A program made the position numbers and the translations under genes. A DNA stretch of 64,000 nt. It comes from MAG-121220-bin8 sp964433845 (lineage in GTDB: Bacteria; Bacteroidota; Bacteroidia; Flavobacteriales; Flavobacteriaceae). The DNA lies in NCBI GenBank assembly GCA_964433845.1, contig CAYSTA010000002.1, positions 9,643-73,642 on the forward strand, read 5' to 3'. Shown here one piece after another: positions 27,940 to 36,275 of the stretch. Every line of letters begins with the position of its first letter. The first letter of the stretch is position 1. The notes under the pieces are model-generated. The model ran no database searches. It worked only from the letters and a program-made list of their open reading frames with translations, and was not told where the DNA came from.

Positions 27940-28803
27940 TTGTCAAAAAACAAAAATAGAAGACTGCTTTCATCCTATTTCTTTGTTACGATTAGTATAT
28001 CCCTGGTTCTATATATAATGGGAGCCTTTTTTTTATTAGCATTTAATGCGAAGAAAATTTCAAATGATTTTAAAGAAAAAATTCCTGTTACTATATATTT
28101 AAAAGATATTGCTAAACAAATAGAAATAGTTCAACTTCAAAAAAAAATAAATTTAAAAGATTATACCAAATCCATTAATTATATTTCTAAAGATAAAGGA
28201 GCTGAAATACTAATTGAAGAAATTGAAGAAAATTTCTTAGAATTTTTAGGAACAAATCCCATTTTAAATTCTATTGATATTTATTTAAAATCGGATTTCG
28301 TTAAGTCAGATGTTTTAGATAAAATTTCAAAAGAATTTAGCGAAATAAACTTTGTAGATGAAGTCAGATATGATGCTCCATTGGTTTCGTTGATTAATGA
28401 AAATCTAAAAAAGATTAAATTTTGGGTTCTAGTTTTTGCTTCATTTTTTCTATTGATTTCTGTCTTAATTATTAATAGTTCCATCAGATTATCAATATAC
28501 TCAAATAGAATTATCATTAAAACAATGCAATTGGTTGGGGCAACTAAAAGATTCATTAGAAAACCTTTTATTAATACTCACATTAAATTGGGTATAGTCA
28601 GTTCTATAATAGCCATCTCACTATTGAGCATTTCAATATATTATCTAGAAAGTTCTATTGTCGGATTAAATCTAATGACTGATGTTAAGTTAATATTTAC
28701 ATTATTTTTATGTATACTGATTTTTAGTATAATTATTACATCAATATGTACTTATTTTGCAACTCAAAGATTTCTTAAATTAAAAATTGAACAACTTTAC
28801 TAA
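27940..28803 (+). CDS. ftsX: cell-division protein FtsX
   Basis: Membrane part of the FtsEX complex that activates peptidoglycan hydrolases at the septum. The start is TTG at 27940 (SKNKNRRLLSSYFFVTI); no ATG lies near the beginning. One N-terminal membrane helix (about 13-35), an extracellular domain (about 45-150) and three C-terminal helices give the FtsX layout in 287 residues. The sequence IIIKTMQLVGATKRFIRKPF is the typical FtsX coupling region. The partner ATPase gene ftsE is not in the window. The gene overlaps the next start by 1 base. Confidence 0.93.
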   Translation: MSKNKNRRLLSSYFFVTISISLVLYIMGAFFLLAFNAKKISNDFKEKIPVTIYLKDIAKQIEIVQLQKKINLKDYTKSINYISKDKGAEILIEEIEENFLEFLGTNPILNSIDIYLKSDFVKSDVLDKISKEFSEINFVDEVRYDAPLVSLINENLKKIKFWVLVFASFFLLISVLIINSSIRLSIYSNRIIIKTMQLVGATKRFIRKPFINTHIKLGIVSSIIAISLLSISIYYLESSIVGLNLMTDVKLIFTLFLCILIFSIIITSICTYFATQRFLKLKIEQLY

Positions 28804-29048
28804 TGAAAAAAAATAAAGAACCATCGAAAGATTTTATTTTTAAAAAGAAAAACTACATAGTAATGTTAGTTGGAATTTTATTTATTGCCATTGGATTTAT
28901 TCTAATGTCTGGGGGAGGGAGTGAAGATCCAAATGTTTTCAATGAAGAGATTTATAATTTTAGAAGAATTAGATTAGCTCCAATACTGGTTTTGATTGGT
29001 TTTGGAATACAGGTATATGCTATTTTGCTTAATCCAAGAAAAAAATAA
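28803..29048 (+). CDS. DUF3098 small membrane protein
   Basis: 81 residues with two membrane helices, about 18-37 (YIVMLVGILFIAIGFILMSG) and 59-75, separated by GGGSEDPNVFNEEIYNFRR. This matches the Bacteroidota-restricted DUF3098 family, always found between ftsX and uppP. The start overlaps ftsX by 1 base and the stop directly abuts the uppP ATG. The function is unknown; the position suggests a role in division or cell-wall lipid recycling. Confidence 0.88.
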   Translation: MKKNKEPSKDFIFKKKNYIVMLVGILFIAIGFILMSGGGSEDPNVFNEEIYNFRRIRLAPILVLIGFGIQVYAILLNPRKK

Positions 29049-29849
29049 ATGGATTATTTAGAATCCGTTCTTCTTGGGATAGTTCAAGGTTTAACCGAAT
29101 TTTTACCTATTTCTTCCAGTGGACATTTAGAAATTTCAAAAGTAATTTTAGGAAACAACCTTTCAAATAAAGAAAGTTTACTATTTACCATTGTTCTACA
29201 TTCTGCTACTGCTTTTAGTACTATTTTTTACTTCCGAAAAGATCTTTTGGATATTTTTTCTGGTTTATTAAATAGAAAATATAATAATTCACACAATTTC
29301 TCTGTTTTAATAATCATTTCAATGATTCCTGCAGTTTTGGTTGGGTTATTATTTGAAGAAAAAATAAATTCTTTATTTGATGGGAATTTAATATTGGTAG
29401 GATGCATGCTTTATATTACCGCAATTTTATTATTTGCATCTGATTTTTTGAATTGGAAACAAAAAGAAATTAATTTTAAAAACAGTTTTTTAATTGGTTT
29501 AGCTCAAGCAATTGCAATCTTGCCAGGTATATCCAGAAGTGGAGCAACTATAGCTTCCGCTATTATGATTGGTATAGACAGAGAAAAGGCTGCTAGATTT
29601 TCTTTTATAATGGTGATACCTATAATTTTTGGGAGTATGATTAAATCATTATTAGATCATGGTTTAAGTTTTGAAAATTTTGATCTAATTTCTCTGTTAT
29701 TAGGCTTCATCTCAGCATTTATTACAGGTCTTTTTGCATGTAAATGGATGATTCTTCTAGTTAAAAAAAGTAAATTATATTTCTTTTCAATTTATTGTTT
29801 AATTGTAGGATCAATAATTATTTTTTATTCTCTATATAATGGACTTTAG
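29049..29849 (+). CDS. uppP: undecaprenyl-diphosphate phosphatase
   Basis: Integral membrane phosphatase that recycles the undecaprenyl carrier for wall synthesis; also called BacA. Both active-site motifs are present: GLTEFLPISSSGHLEI and LPGISRSGATIASAI. 266 residues with about eight hydrophobic segments, normal. It overlaps truB by 11 bases. Confidence 0.96.
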   Translation: MDYLESVLLGIVQGLTEFLPISSSGHLEISKVILGNNLSNKESLLFTIVLHSATAFSTIFYFRKDLLDIFSGLLNRKYNNSHNFSVLIIISMIPAVLVGLLFEEKINSLFDGNLILVGCMLYITAILLFASDFLNWKQKEINFKNSFLIGLAQAIAILPGISRSGATIASAIMIGIDREKAARFSFIMVIPIIFGSMIKSLLDHGLSFENFDLISLLLGFISAFITGLFACKWMILLVKKSKLYFFSIYCLIVGSIIIFYSLYNGL

Positions 29850-30534
29850 TAGAGAATCTTTTATTAATGGAAAATTACTTTTAATAAACAAACCTATTAA
29901 TTGGACATCTTTTCAAGTAGTAAATAAAATCAGATGGCTTATAAAATCAAATTATAAAATAAAAAAAATTAAAGTTGGACATGCAGGGACACTTGATCCC
30001 CTTGCACAAGGTTTATTAATTGTGTGTACTGGAAAATTAACAAAAAACATAATTGAATATCAAGATGAAAAAAAGTCTTATTCCGGAACTTTTTTTATAG
30101 GAGCAACTACTCCATCTTTTGACCTAGAAACAGAAATTGATTCAACTTATTCAATAAAAAATATCGATGAGAAAAAATTGATTCAAACATCAAAAAAATT
30201 CTTAGGAAGATCTAAACAATCCCCTCCCATTTTTTCAGCAATTAAATTAAAAGGGAAAAAACTTTATGATTATGCTAGAAAAGGAGAGAAAGTGAAATTA
30301 GAAAAAAGAGAAATAAATATTTACAAGTTTGAAATTACAAATATTAATCTTCCATTAGTTGATTTTGAAATTCAATGTAGTAAAGGAACTTATATAAGGT
30401 CTATTGCAAATGATTTTGGGAAAGAGCTAAAATCAGGAGCTTATCTTCAAAATTTAGTTAGAAATTCTATAGGAAATTATAATTTAAAAGATGCATTAAG
30501 TATAAATGATTTTGAAAAAATGATAATTAATTAA
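29839..30534 (+). CDS. truB: tRNA pseudouridine-55 synthase
   Basis: Makes pseudouridine 55 in the T loop of tRNAs. The catalytic Asp is in VGHAGTLDPLAQGLLIVCTGK; KLINKPINWTSFQVVNKIR-type entry and CSKGTYIRSIANDFG are also present. 231 residues, so it lacks a full PUA extension, as is usual for Bacteroidota TruB. Its stop overlaps that of the convergent aat gene by 4 bases. Confidence 0.95.
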   Translation: MDFSRESFINGKLLLINKPINWTSFQVVNKIRWLIKSNYKIKKIKVGHAGTLDPLAQGLLIVCTGKLTKNIIEYQDEKKSYSGTFFIGATTPSFDLETEIDSTYSIKNIDEKKLIQTSKKFLGRSKQSPPIFSAIKLKGKKLYDYARKGEKVKLEKREINIYKFEITNINLPLVDFEIQCSKGTYIRSIANDFGKELKSGAYLQNLVRNSIGNYNLKDALSINDFEKMIIN

Positions 30535-31163
30535 ACTAAATATTTAATAAATTCTTCTCGCGAAATTTCTTCAGCTCCAAGACTTTTTAGATGAGCACTC
30601 GGCACTTGACAATCAATCAAATCATATCCGTTTTTAGTTAATTCCTTAACCAAATAAATAAAAGCTATTTTACTTGCATTATTTTTTTTAGTAAACATAC
30701 TTTCGCCACAAAATATGTTTCCCAAGTCTATTCCATAAAGTCCTCCTACTAATTCCATATTTTCCCATACTTCAACTGAATAGGCATGTCCTTTTTCATG
30801 CAGCTTTTTATAAGCTTCCATTAGACCTTTTGTAATCCAGGTTCCATTCTGTCCGAACCTTTTGACTTTAGCACAAGCATTAACTACTTCCATAAAAGAT
30901 TTGTTAAATGTTATTTCAAATGGATTATCTTTTAAAATTTTTCTAGTTGATTTAGAAATTTTTAATTTTTCAGGAAACAATACCATTCTAGGATCTGGAC
31001 TCCACCAAAGCAAATAATCATCATTTTCAAACCAAGGGAAAATTCCCTTTTTATAAGCAAGTAATATTCTGTCTGGATCTAAATCTCCACCAAAAGCAAC
31101 TATTCCTTCCTGATCTGCAGATAATGGAGAGGGAAATATATGTTCACTGGTAAGCTGATTCAT
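30531..31163 (-). CDS. aat: leucyl/phenylalanyl-tRNA-protein transferase
   Basis: Adds Leu or Phe to N-terminal Lys/Arg of proteins, marking them for ClpS-ClpAP degradation (N-degron pathway). Signatures: FPSPLSADQEGIVAFGGDLD, KGIFPWFENDDYLLWWSPDPR, GQNGTWITKGLMEAYKKLH and GNIFCGESMFTKKNNASK. 210 residues, full length. 5 bases downstream of the DUF3127 gene on the same strand. Confidence 0.95.
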   Translation of the reverse strand: MNQLTSEHIFPSPLSADQEGIVAFGGDLDPDRILLAYKKGIFPWFENDDYLLWWSPDPRMVLFPEKLKISKSTRKILKDNPFEITFNKSFMEVVNACAKVKRFGQNGTWITKGLMEAYKKLHEKGHAYSVEVWENMELVGGLYGIDLGNIFCGESMFTKKNNASKIAFIYLVKELTKNGYDLIDCQVPSAHLKSLGAEEISREEFIKYLV

Positions 31164-31168
31164 TTTTA

Positions 31169-31546
31169 TTAAAAAGGTAAATCATCTGGCTCATCTTGAT
31201 TAAGTTCATCCGCTGCTTGAAATGCTTCAGCAGGAGGTATAGGTGGAATTTCCGCATTTTCATCTTCAGAAAATAGTTTTTCCATTCTCCAACCCTGAAT
31301 AGAATTAAAATATTTGATTTCTCCTTGTGGACTCTCCCATTCCCTTCCTCTTAAATTTATATCTACTTTAACACTTTGCCCTACTTGAAAAGAATTTAAT
31401 ATATCGCATTTATCCTGAACAAACTCAACCAATAAGTCTTGAGGGTATTGTTCTTCTGTAGTTATTACAACTTCACGTTTCCTAAAGCCATTATTTCCAT
31501 ATTCTTTAGTTTCATTAATTAATTTTATTTTTCCTGAGATATCCAT
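31169..31546 (-). CDS. DUF3127 OB-fold-like protein with SSB-type acidic tail
   Basis: 125 residues matching the Bacteroidota DUF3127 family, thought to have an OB-like fold: GKIKLINETKEYGNNGFRKR, VEFVQDKCDILNSFQVGQ and GREWESPQGEIKYFNSIQGW. After a proline-rich linker (AEIPPIPPAEAF) the protein ends EPDDLPF. This is the same Asp-Asp-Leu-Pro-Phe tip as the SSB encoded at 46966-47391. In SSB that tip recruits repair and replication proteins, so this protein may compete for, or share, those partners. No experimental role is known to me. Confidence 0.85.
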   Translation of the reverse strand: MDISGKIKLINETKEYGNNGFRKREVVITTEEQYPQDLLVEFVQDKCDILNSFQVGQSVKVDINLRGREWESPQGEIKYFNSIQGWRMEKLFSEDENAEIPPIPPAEAFQAADELNQDEPDDLPF

Positions 31547-31636
31547 ATTTTATTTATTAATTTTTTAAAATTAAATAATTTTTAGTGCTTAGTTAAAGGA
31601 AAAAAAACTTTTATATTAGATTATATTAACAATGTT

Positions 31637-32812
31637 GTGATAAAAGCTAATTCAAATAATAATTTAATAAGGTTAATTCTATTTATTGGATTAATCTTGA
31701 GTGTTTTTTTAATTCTATTTAATACAAATAAAATTATAGAGTATACAAAGAATGAAGAAAGAAAGAAAATAGAACTATGGGCAATGGCTCAGAAAAACTT
31801 TATTGAATCCAAAAACTTAGATGAAGATTTGGGAGAATTAACTTTTATGGTATTAACAAAAAGTTTTGAAAATCCTATAATTCAGGTTGATGCAAATGGA
31901 AAAATTTTGTCTCATAAAAACATATTTGATGAAAAGTCTTTAGTAATAGATTCTATTAAATTGAAAAGTGTTTTAAAAAAAATATCTCAAGAAAATAAGC
32001 CTATTGAAATAAAGTTCAATAATAGTATAAATCAAAAACTTTACTTTGGGAACTCCTCTACTTTTAATAAAATTAAATACTATCCATTTGCTCTATTAAT
32101 TGTAGCAATATTTTTCTCGTTAATTGTATTTAATTATTACAAATCCTTCGTAAGCTCAAATAAAAATAAAATTTGGGCATCATTTGCAAAAGAAACAGCT
32201 CATCAAATCGGCACACCTCTTTCTTCTTTAATGGGTTGGTCGTCTATTCTTAAAGAACAAAAAGTTGATAATAATATAATTGTTGAGATTGAAAAGGATA
32301 TAGAAAGACTTAACAAAATAACTAAAAGATTCTCTGAAATTGGATCAATCCCTAAATTAAAAAAGGAAGATATTAATGATGTTTTAAATAGCACAATAAA
32401 TTATTTAAAAAAGAGAAATTCTTCACTAATTAAGTTTGAATTTAAACCTTTTAAAGAGACAATTTTTTCATCACTAAACAGAACATTATTTGAGTGGGTA
32501 ATTGAAAACATAGTTAAAAATTCCATAGACTCAATGAAGGGTAATGGAAATATTCTTATTAGTGTATATAAAGTTAATAACGAAATCCAAATCCTAATTG
32601 AAGATGATGGACTTGGAATTGAACCAAAATTTCATAACAAAATATTTTCATCTGGATTCTCTTCAAAGAAAAAGGGTTGGGGACTGGGTTTGTCTTTATC
32701 TAAAAGAATAATTACAGAATATCACAATGGAAAAATATTTATAAATAAATCTGAAATAAATAAAGGGACTACTATAGAATTAAATTTACCTGTCTTTAGA
32801 GAAAATTCTTAA
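31637..32812 (+). CDS. membrane sensor histidine kinase
   Basis: 391 residues, starting at GTG 31637 (the nearest ATG upstream is stopped at once). Two membrane helices, about 11-29 and 149-167, enclose a periplasmic or PAS-like sensor region of about 115 residues. The phosphorylated His is in FAKETAHQIGTPLSSLMGW (about 189), followed by the N box ENIVKNSIDSMKG and the G boxes EDDGLGI and GLGLSLSKRII. No response regulator or other partner gene is adjacent, so it is an orphan kinase. Its 3' end overlaps the convergent HIT gene by 17 bases. Confidence 0.93.
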   Translation: MIKANSNNNLIRLILFIGLILSVFLILFNTNKIIEYTKNEERKKIELWAMAQKNFIESKNLDEDLGELTFMVLTKSFENPIIQVDANGKILSHKNIFDEKSLVIDSIKLKSVLKKISQENKPIEIKFNNSINQKLYFGNSSTFNKIKYYPFALLIVAIFFSLIVFNYYKSFVSSNKNKIWASFAKETAHQIGTPLSSLMGWSSILKEQKVDNNIIVEIEKDIERLNKITKRFSEIGSIPKLKKEDINDVLNSTINYLKKRNSSLIKFEFKPFKETIFSSLNRTLFEWVIENIVKNSIDSMKGNGNILISVYKVNNEIQILIEDDGLGIEPKFHNKIFSSGFSSKKKGWGLGLSLSKRIITEYHNGKIFINKSEINKGTTIELNLPVFRENS

Positions 32813-33185
32813 TTTTTTCAGCAATTTCTTCAAATTCATCCTTTGAACATTTTACTTTATTAGTAAAAGTAACATCCTTCATCTCATTTATTGGAATTAA
32901 GTGCACATGTGCATGAGGAACTTCTAATCCAATTACAGACATTGCTACTCTGTTACAAGGAATTGCTTTTTTAATCGCTATTGCAATAGTTTTAGAAAAG
33001 TTTAATAAATTTTCATATGATTTAGAATCCAAATCAAATACATAGTCTTCTTCTCTCTTAGGAATACAGAGTGTATGTCCAATTGAATTTGGATTAATGT
33101 CTAAAAAAGCGAAACAATCCTCTGTTTCAGCTATTTTATAACAGGGGATTTCATTATTAATAATTTTTGTAAAGATTGTAGCCAT
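32796..33185 (-). CDS. HIT-family nucleotide hydrolase
   Basis: Histidine-triad protein of 129 residues with the active-site pattern HAHVHLIP near residue 93 and an N-terminal FTKIINNEIPCYKIAETEDC typical of Hint-like hydrolases of adenosine phosphoramidates. It is cytoplasmic and lies 5 bases downstream of greA on the same strand. The physiological substrate is not known. Confidence 0.93.
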   Translation of the reverse strand: MATIFTKIINNEIPCYKIAETEDCFAFLDINPNSIGHTLCIPKREEDYVFDLDSKSYENLLNFSKTIAIAIKKAIPCNRVAMSVIGLEVPHAHVHLIPINEMKDVTFTNKVKCSKDEFEEIAEKIKNFL

Positions 33186-33190
33186 TAGAT

Positions 33191-33664
33191 TTATCTATTA
33201 ATTGAAAGTATTTCGAATTTTAAAGTTCCATTTGGAACATTTATTTCAGCTATTTCTCCAACTTTTTTTCCAAGCAATCCTTTCCCTATTGGAGAGTTAA
33301 CCGATATTTTTCCCGTTTTAAGATCTGCTTCACTTTCAGCAACTAAAGTATAATTCATTTCCATTTGATTATTCAAATTCTTAATAGTAACCTTAGATAA
33401 AACTAAAACTTTTGATAAATCAAGTTGTGACTCATCAATTAATCTTGCATTTGCAACAACATCTTCCATCTTAGAAATCTTCATTTCTAGCATTCCTTGG
33501 GCTTCTTTAGCAGCATCGTATTCAGCATTTTCACTTAAATCACCCTTATCTCTAGCTTCAGCAATAGCATTAGAAGCTTTAGGGCGTTCTATATCTTTAA
33601 GATGATTTAATTCATCTTTTAATTTTTTTAATCCTTCTCTAGTATAATAAGAAACGTTACTCAT
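33191..33664 (-). CDS. greA: transcription elongation factor GreA
   Basis: Rescues backtracked RNA polymerase by stimulating transcript cleavage. The N-terminal coiled coil carries ARDKGDLSENAEYDAAKEAQ with the two acidic tip residues. The C-terminal FKBP-like domain contains ISVNSPIGKGLLGKKVGE. 157 residues, normal length. Confidence 0.96.
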   Translation of the reverse strand: MSNVSYYTREGLKKLKDELNHLKDIERPKASNAIAEARDKGDLSENAEYDAAKEAQGMLEMKISKMEDVVANARLIDESQLDLSKVLVLSKVTIKNLNNQMEMNYTLVAESEADLKTGKISVNSPIGKGLLGKKVGEIAEINVPNGTLKFEILSINR

Positions 33665-33684
33665 CGTTATATATTTAAAAGAAA

Positions 33685-33719
33685 AAATCCCGATACATAT
33701 GGGATTTATAACAAATATA
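33685..33719 (-). promoter_or_regulatory. candidate greA -7 element and leader hairpin
   Basis: The minus strand carries TATATTTG (complement of 33712-33719), matching the Bacteroidota -7 element, but no TTG at the -33 distance. A 7-base stem AAATCCC/GGGATTT with a 9-base loop (33685-33707) begins near the expected transcription start and is followed on the minus strand by a T run. It may be a 5'-terminal hairpin of the greA messenger. Confidence 0.35.
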
Positions 33720-33762
33720 CAAAATTATTAAGTGTATTATTTTTTGCTTACTTTCATTAATT

Positions 33763-34194
33763 ATGGATAAAAAAAGAAGCTTTTACTTTTTACTATCATT
33801 TATGATTCTAGCATCTTGTTCAAAAGAACAAATAAATAATAATCCATATTTACAAAACATTTCTTTTGAGAAAACAATCAATCTAAACCTTCCACAATAT
33901 GATAACTTAAGATATAGCGGAGGTTCAGTTTATATACAAAGTGGTGGAATAAAAGGGATTTTATTATTTAATATGAATGACCAAATTATGGCATGGGAAG
34001 CAAGTTGTCCTAACCATTATCCATCTGACTGCTCTACAATGGTCATAAGCGGAGTTCAATCCAATTGTAAATGTGAAGATTATAAATATAGCTTAGCTAC
34101 AGGACAACTTTTATCCTCTGGAAATGAGAACAACTATCCAATGCTATCATATTTTGCGCAAAAAAACGGCAATTCAATTCGAATATCAAACTGA
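33763..34194 (+). CDS. lipoprotein with degenerate Rieske-like domain
   Basis: 143 residues with a lipoprotein signal (MILASC, Cys about 19) followed by SKEQINNNPYLQNISFEKTI. The body resembles the Rieske [2Fe-2S] fold, with the cluster-binding loops in the places of ACPNHYPSDCSTM and NCKCEDYKYSLATGQ. The first loop keeps a Cys and a His but at C-x2-H spacing, not C-x-H. The second has C-x-C with no following His. A normal Rieske cluster is therefore unlikely. Related flavobacterial proteins are annotated as Rieske-domain lipoproteins. The role is unknown; it stands alone between greA and a receptor operon. Confidence 0.75.
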   Translation: MDKKRSFYFLLSFMILASCSKEQINNNPYLQNISFEKTINLNLPQYDNLRYSGGSVYIQSGGIKGILLFNMNDQIMAWEASCPNHYPSDCSTMVISGVQSNCKCEDYKYSLATGQLLSSGNENNYPMLSYFAQKNGNSIRISN

Positions 34195-34200
34195 ATTGCC
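34161..34200 (-). terminator. intrinsic terminator of the metal-receptor operon
   Basis: Stem GGCAATTCA / TGAATTGCC (9 bases, 34168-34176 with 34192-34200) with a 15-base loop. Read on the minus strand it is followed by G and six T. It terminates the receptor gene ending at 34210 and lies inside the last codons of the oppositely oriented Rieske-like gene. Confidence 0.7.
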
Positions 34201-34209
34201 ATTTAAAAT

Positions 34210-36234
34210 TTAGAACTTATAATTTAATCCAAAGGAAATATTCCTTCCCATTTCATATATCTCCATATTTTTAAGTCTTGATAAATGATCATAATATTCT
34301 CTGTCAAATAAATTATTAACTGACCAACTCAAATTAATAGAATTAAAATCATGTGAACCGGAAATATCCATAACAAAGTAAGAATTAGTTTTAGTTTCAA
34401 ACTGACCTATATTTTGTTTTTTCCCTTTGGCAAGAGCACTTATTTCAAAAGAATTATTATCAAATTCAAAATTAAATGAATGTTTTAAAGTTAGTGGAGG
34501 AATTAATGGCAAATATCCACCTTTATTAGCTTTTTCTCCACTCACGAAGGCTAATGAAGTTTTATGAGATAACCAATCCAGAGATGTTTTTTTGTTTAAA
34601 AAAATCTCTCCTCCAAATAAAGAGGCATCTTCTTGTAGGTAATTATAGACTTTAAAATCACCTATTTTATTTCCAGTTGGATTTAAATAAATGTAATCAC
34701 TTAATTTATTATAAAAAATATCCATTCCAAATGTAGAATTTGACGTAGATGTTTCAATTGATAAATCTGTCTGAGAACTCTTTTCTACCTTTAAATTTTT
34801 ATTTCCAATTTCATATTGAGCTGTTCCATGATGAACCCCTTCAGAAAATAATTCAGAAAGATTAGGTGCTCTATATCCCCTGGAAAAATTTATTCTCATA
34901 ACACCTTTTTCTCCTAACTTTCTTTTAAAACCTAAGGAGGAAGTAAGGCTACTGAAATTTTTATCAAAATCTGTTTTTTTAATAGTTCTATAATCAGCTC
35001 TTAAACCTATCATAATATCCAAGTTAGAGGTGTGTATATGGGTTAAACCATATACTCCAAAGTCATTTTTCTTAGCATCGGGAATTAACGCTTCTTCGCC
35101 AATATTTTTATTTTCTTGAAATAAAATATTTGATCCTAATACAAGTTCTGATTTATCTTTCTTTGGAAATAAATATTTCATATCAACCGTGGTTGTATTT
35201 AGATCAAAATCAATATGTGCCTCCCCTTCATGATCTTCATGTTCTTCTTCATCATGATCCTCATCCTCATGTTCTTCTTCATGTTCTCCAAATTCTTTTC
35301 TATTATTAAGACTACGTCCTAAAATTATTTCAAACTCGGATTTGTTATCAAATAGAAAGGTGTTTTTCCATGTTACTATAGAGTTTGTTAAATCTTGATA
35401 GCTTTCTTCTTCATGTTCTTCATGATCTTCATCTTCATGATCTTCATCTTCATGATCTTCATCCTCATGTTCACTATGTGGAATTCCAACTTTAGTCTTT
35501 GAAAAATTAAATCTGAAATCAGAAATGAATTTCTCAGATTCATAACCTAATCCTAACTTTAAATCTTTATTTTCAAAGTAAGTACTTTCAACTTTTTCTT
35601 TGGGAGTTTCAAAATCTTTATTATCTACAACACTTCCTTGAATAAGGTAGCTAAGATTGTTTAAATTTCCTTTTACTCCTAAATTGTTAGTAAAACCTTT
35701 ATAATTTGAATTATAGTGACTGCCAATTTCAACTTCAATGTCTTTATTGCTATAACTATCTGGATTCACATAAAGTACTCCTCCCATTGCATCGCTACCA
35801 TAAAGAACAGACATTGGTCCTTTGATTAATTCAACGGATTCAACTCCGAAACCAGAAATATCCATTCCGTGTTCACCTCCCCATTGTTGATTTTCTTGTC
35901 TCATGTATTGGTTAAACACAACGACTCTATTAGAAGATAAGCCTCTAATAACTGGTTTTGAAATACCAGGACCTGTTGTAATTAAAGAAATACCTGGAAT
36001 CTCAATAAGAGATTTTGAAAAGTTTTGTGATTTAATATAGTTTAAGTTTTTAATGTTTAGTTTATTTACTCTTAATACATTGTTTTTTAATGACTCTTTA
36101 AATGGAATAGAAACTACAACTTCTTCAAGATCAACAGAAATTATACTGTCATTTACTTGTGTATTTTGAGATAAAATTTTGTTTGTGCTAAAAAGCAATA
36201 ATGCCATAAAGGCATATTTAAAAATGTTTTTCAT
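34210..36234 (-). CDS. TonB-dependent receptor with His/Glu/Asp-rich loops, probable zinc or other metal receptor
   Basis: 674-residue outer-membrane receptor. Signal peptide (about 1-22), TonB-box-like IISVDLEEVVVSIPF, plug domain (KNLNYIKSQNFSKSLIEIPG, RGLSSNRVVVFNQYMRQENQQWG, GPMSVLYGSDAMGGVLYV) and a beta barrel. Two barrel loops, at about residues 250-280 and 313-340, are built almost only of His, Glu and Asp (units such as HEDED). This resembles the metal-capturing loop of zinc receptors of the ZnuD type. A small secreted Cys/His protein is encoded 41 bases upstream and an intrinsic terminator follows. Zinc is the most likely ligand, but copper, nickel or cobalt would fit the loops equally well. 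Confidence 0.88.
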   Translation of the reverse strand: MKNIFKYAFMALLLFSTNKILSQNTQVNDSIISVDLEEVVVSIPFKESLKNNVLRVNKLNIKNLNYIKSQNFSKSLIEIPGISLITTGPGISKPVIRGLSSNRVVVFNQYMRQENQQWGGEHGMDISGFGVESVELIKGPMSVLYGSDAMGGVLYVNPDSYSNKDIEVEIGSHYNSNYKGFTNNLGVKGNLNNLSYLIQGSVVDNKDFETPKEKVESTYFENKDLKLGLGYESEKFISDFRFNFSKTKVGIPHSEHEDEDHEDEDHEDEDHEEHEEESYQDLTNSIVTWKNTFLFDNKSEFEIILGRSLNNRKEFGEHEEEHEDEDHDEEEHEDHEGEAHIDFDLNTTTVDMKYLFPKKDKSELVLGSNILFQENKNIGEEALIPDAKKNDFGVYGLTHIHTSNLDIMIGLRADYRTIKKTDFDKNFSSLTSSLGFKRKLGEKGVMRINFSRGYRAPNLSELFSEGVHHGTAQYEIGNKNLKVEKSSQTDLSIETSTSNSTFGMDIFYNKLSDYIYLNPTGNKIGDFKVYNYLQEDASLFGGEIFLNKKTSLDWLSHKTSLAFVSGEKANKGGYLPLIPPLTLKHSFNFEFDNNSFEISALAKGKKQNIGQFETKTNSYFVMDISGSHDFNSINLSWSVNNLFDREYYDHLSRLKNMEIYEMGRNISFGLNYKF
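35421..35465. repeat. 15-base tandem repeat inside the metal receptor gene
   Basis: Three near-identical 15-base units of CATGATCTTCATCTT type follow one another, encoding DEDHE repeats on the minus strand. A related, less regular run lies at about 35215-35295. Repeat number could vary between strains by slippage and would change loop length in steps of five residues without a frameshift. Confidence 0.85.
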
Positions 36235-36275
36235 GTTTTTTATTTATTAATGATTGATTTAATTGATAATAAGAA

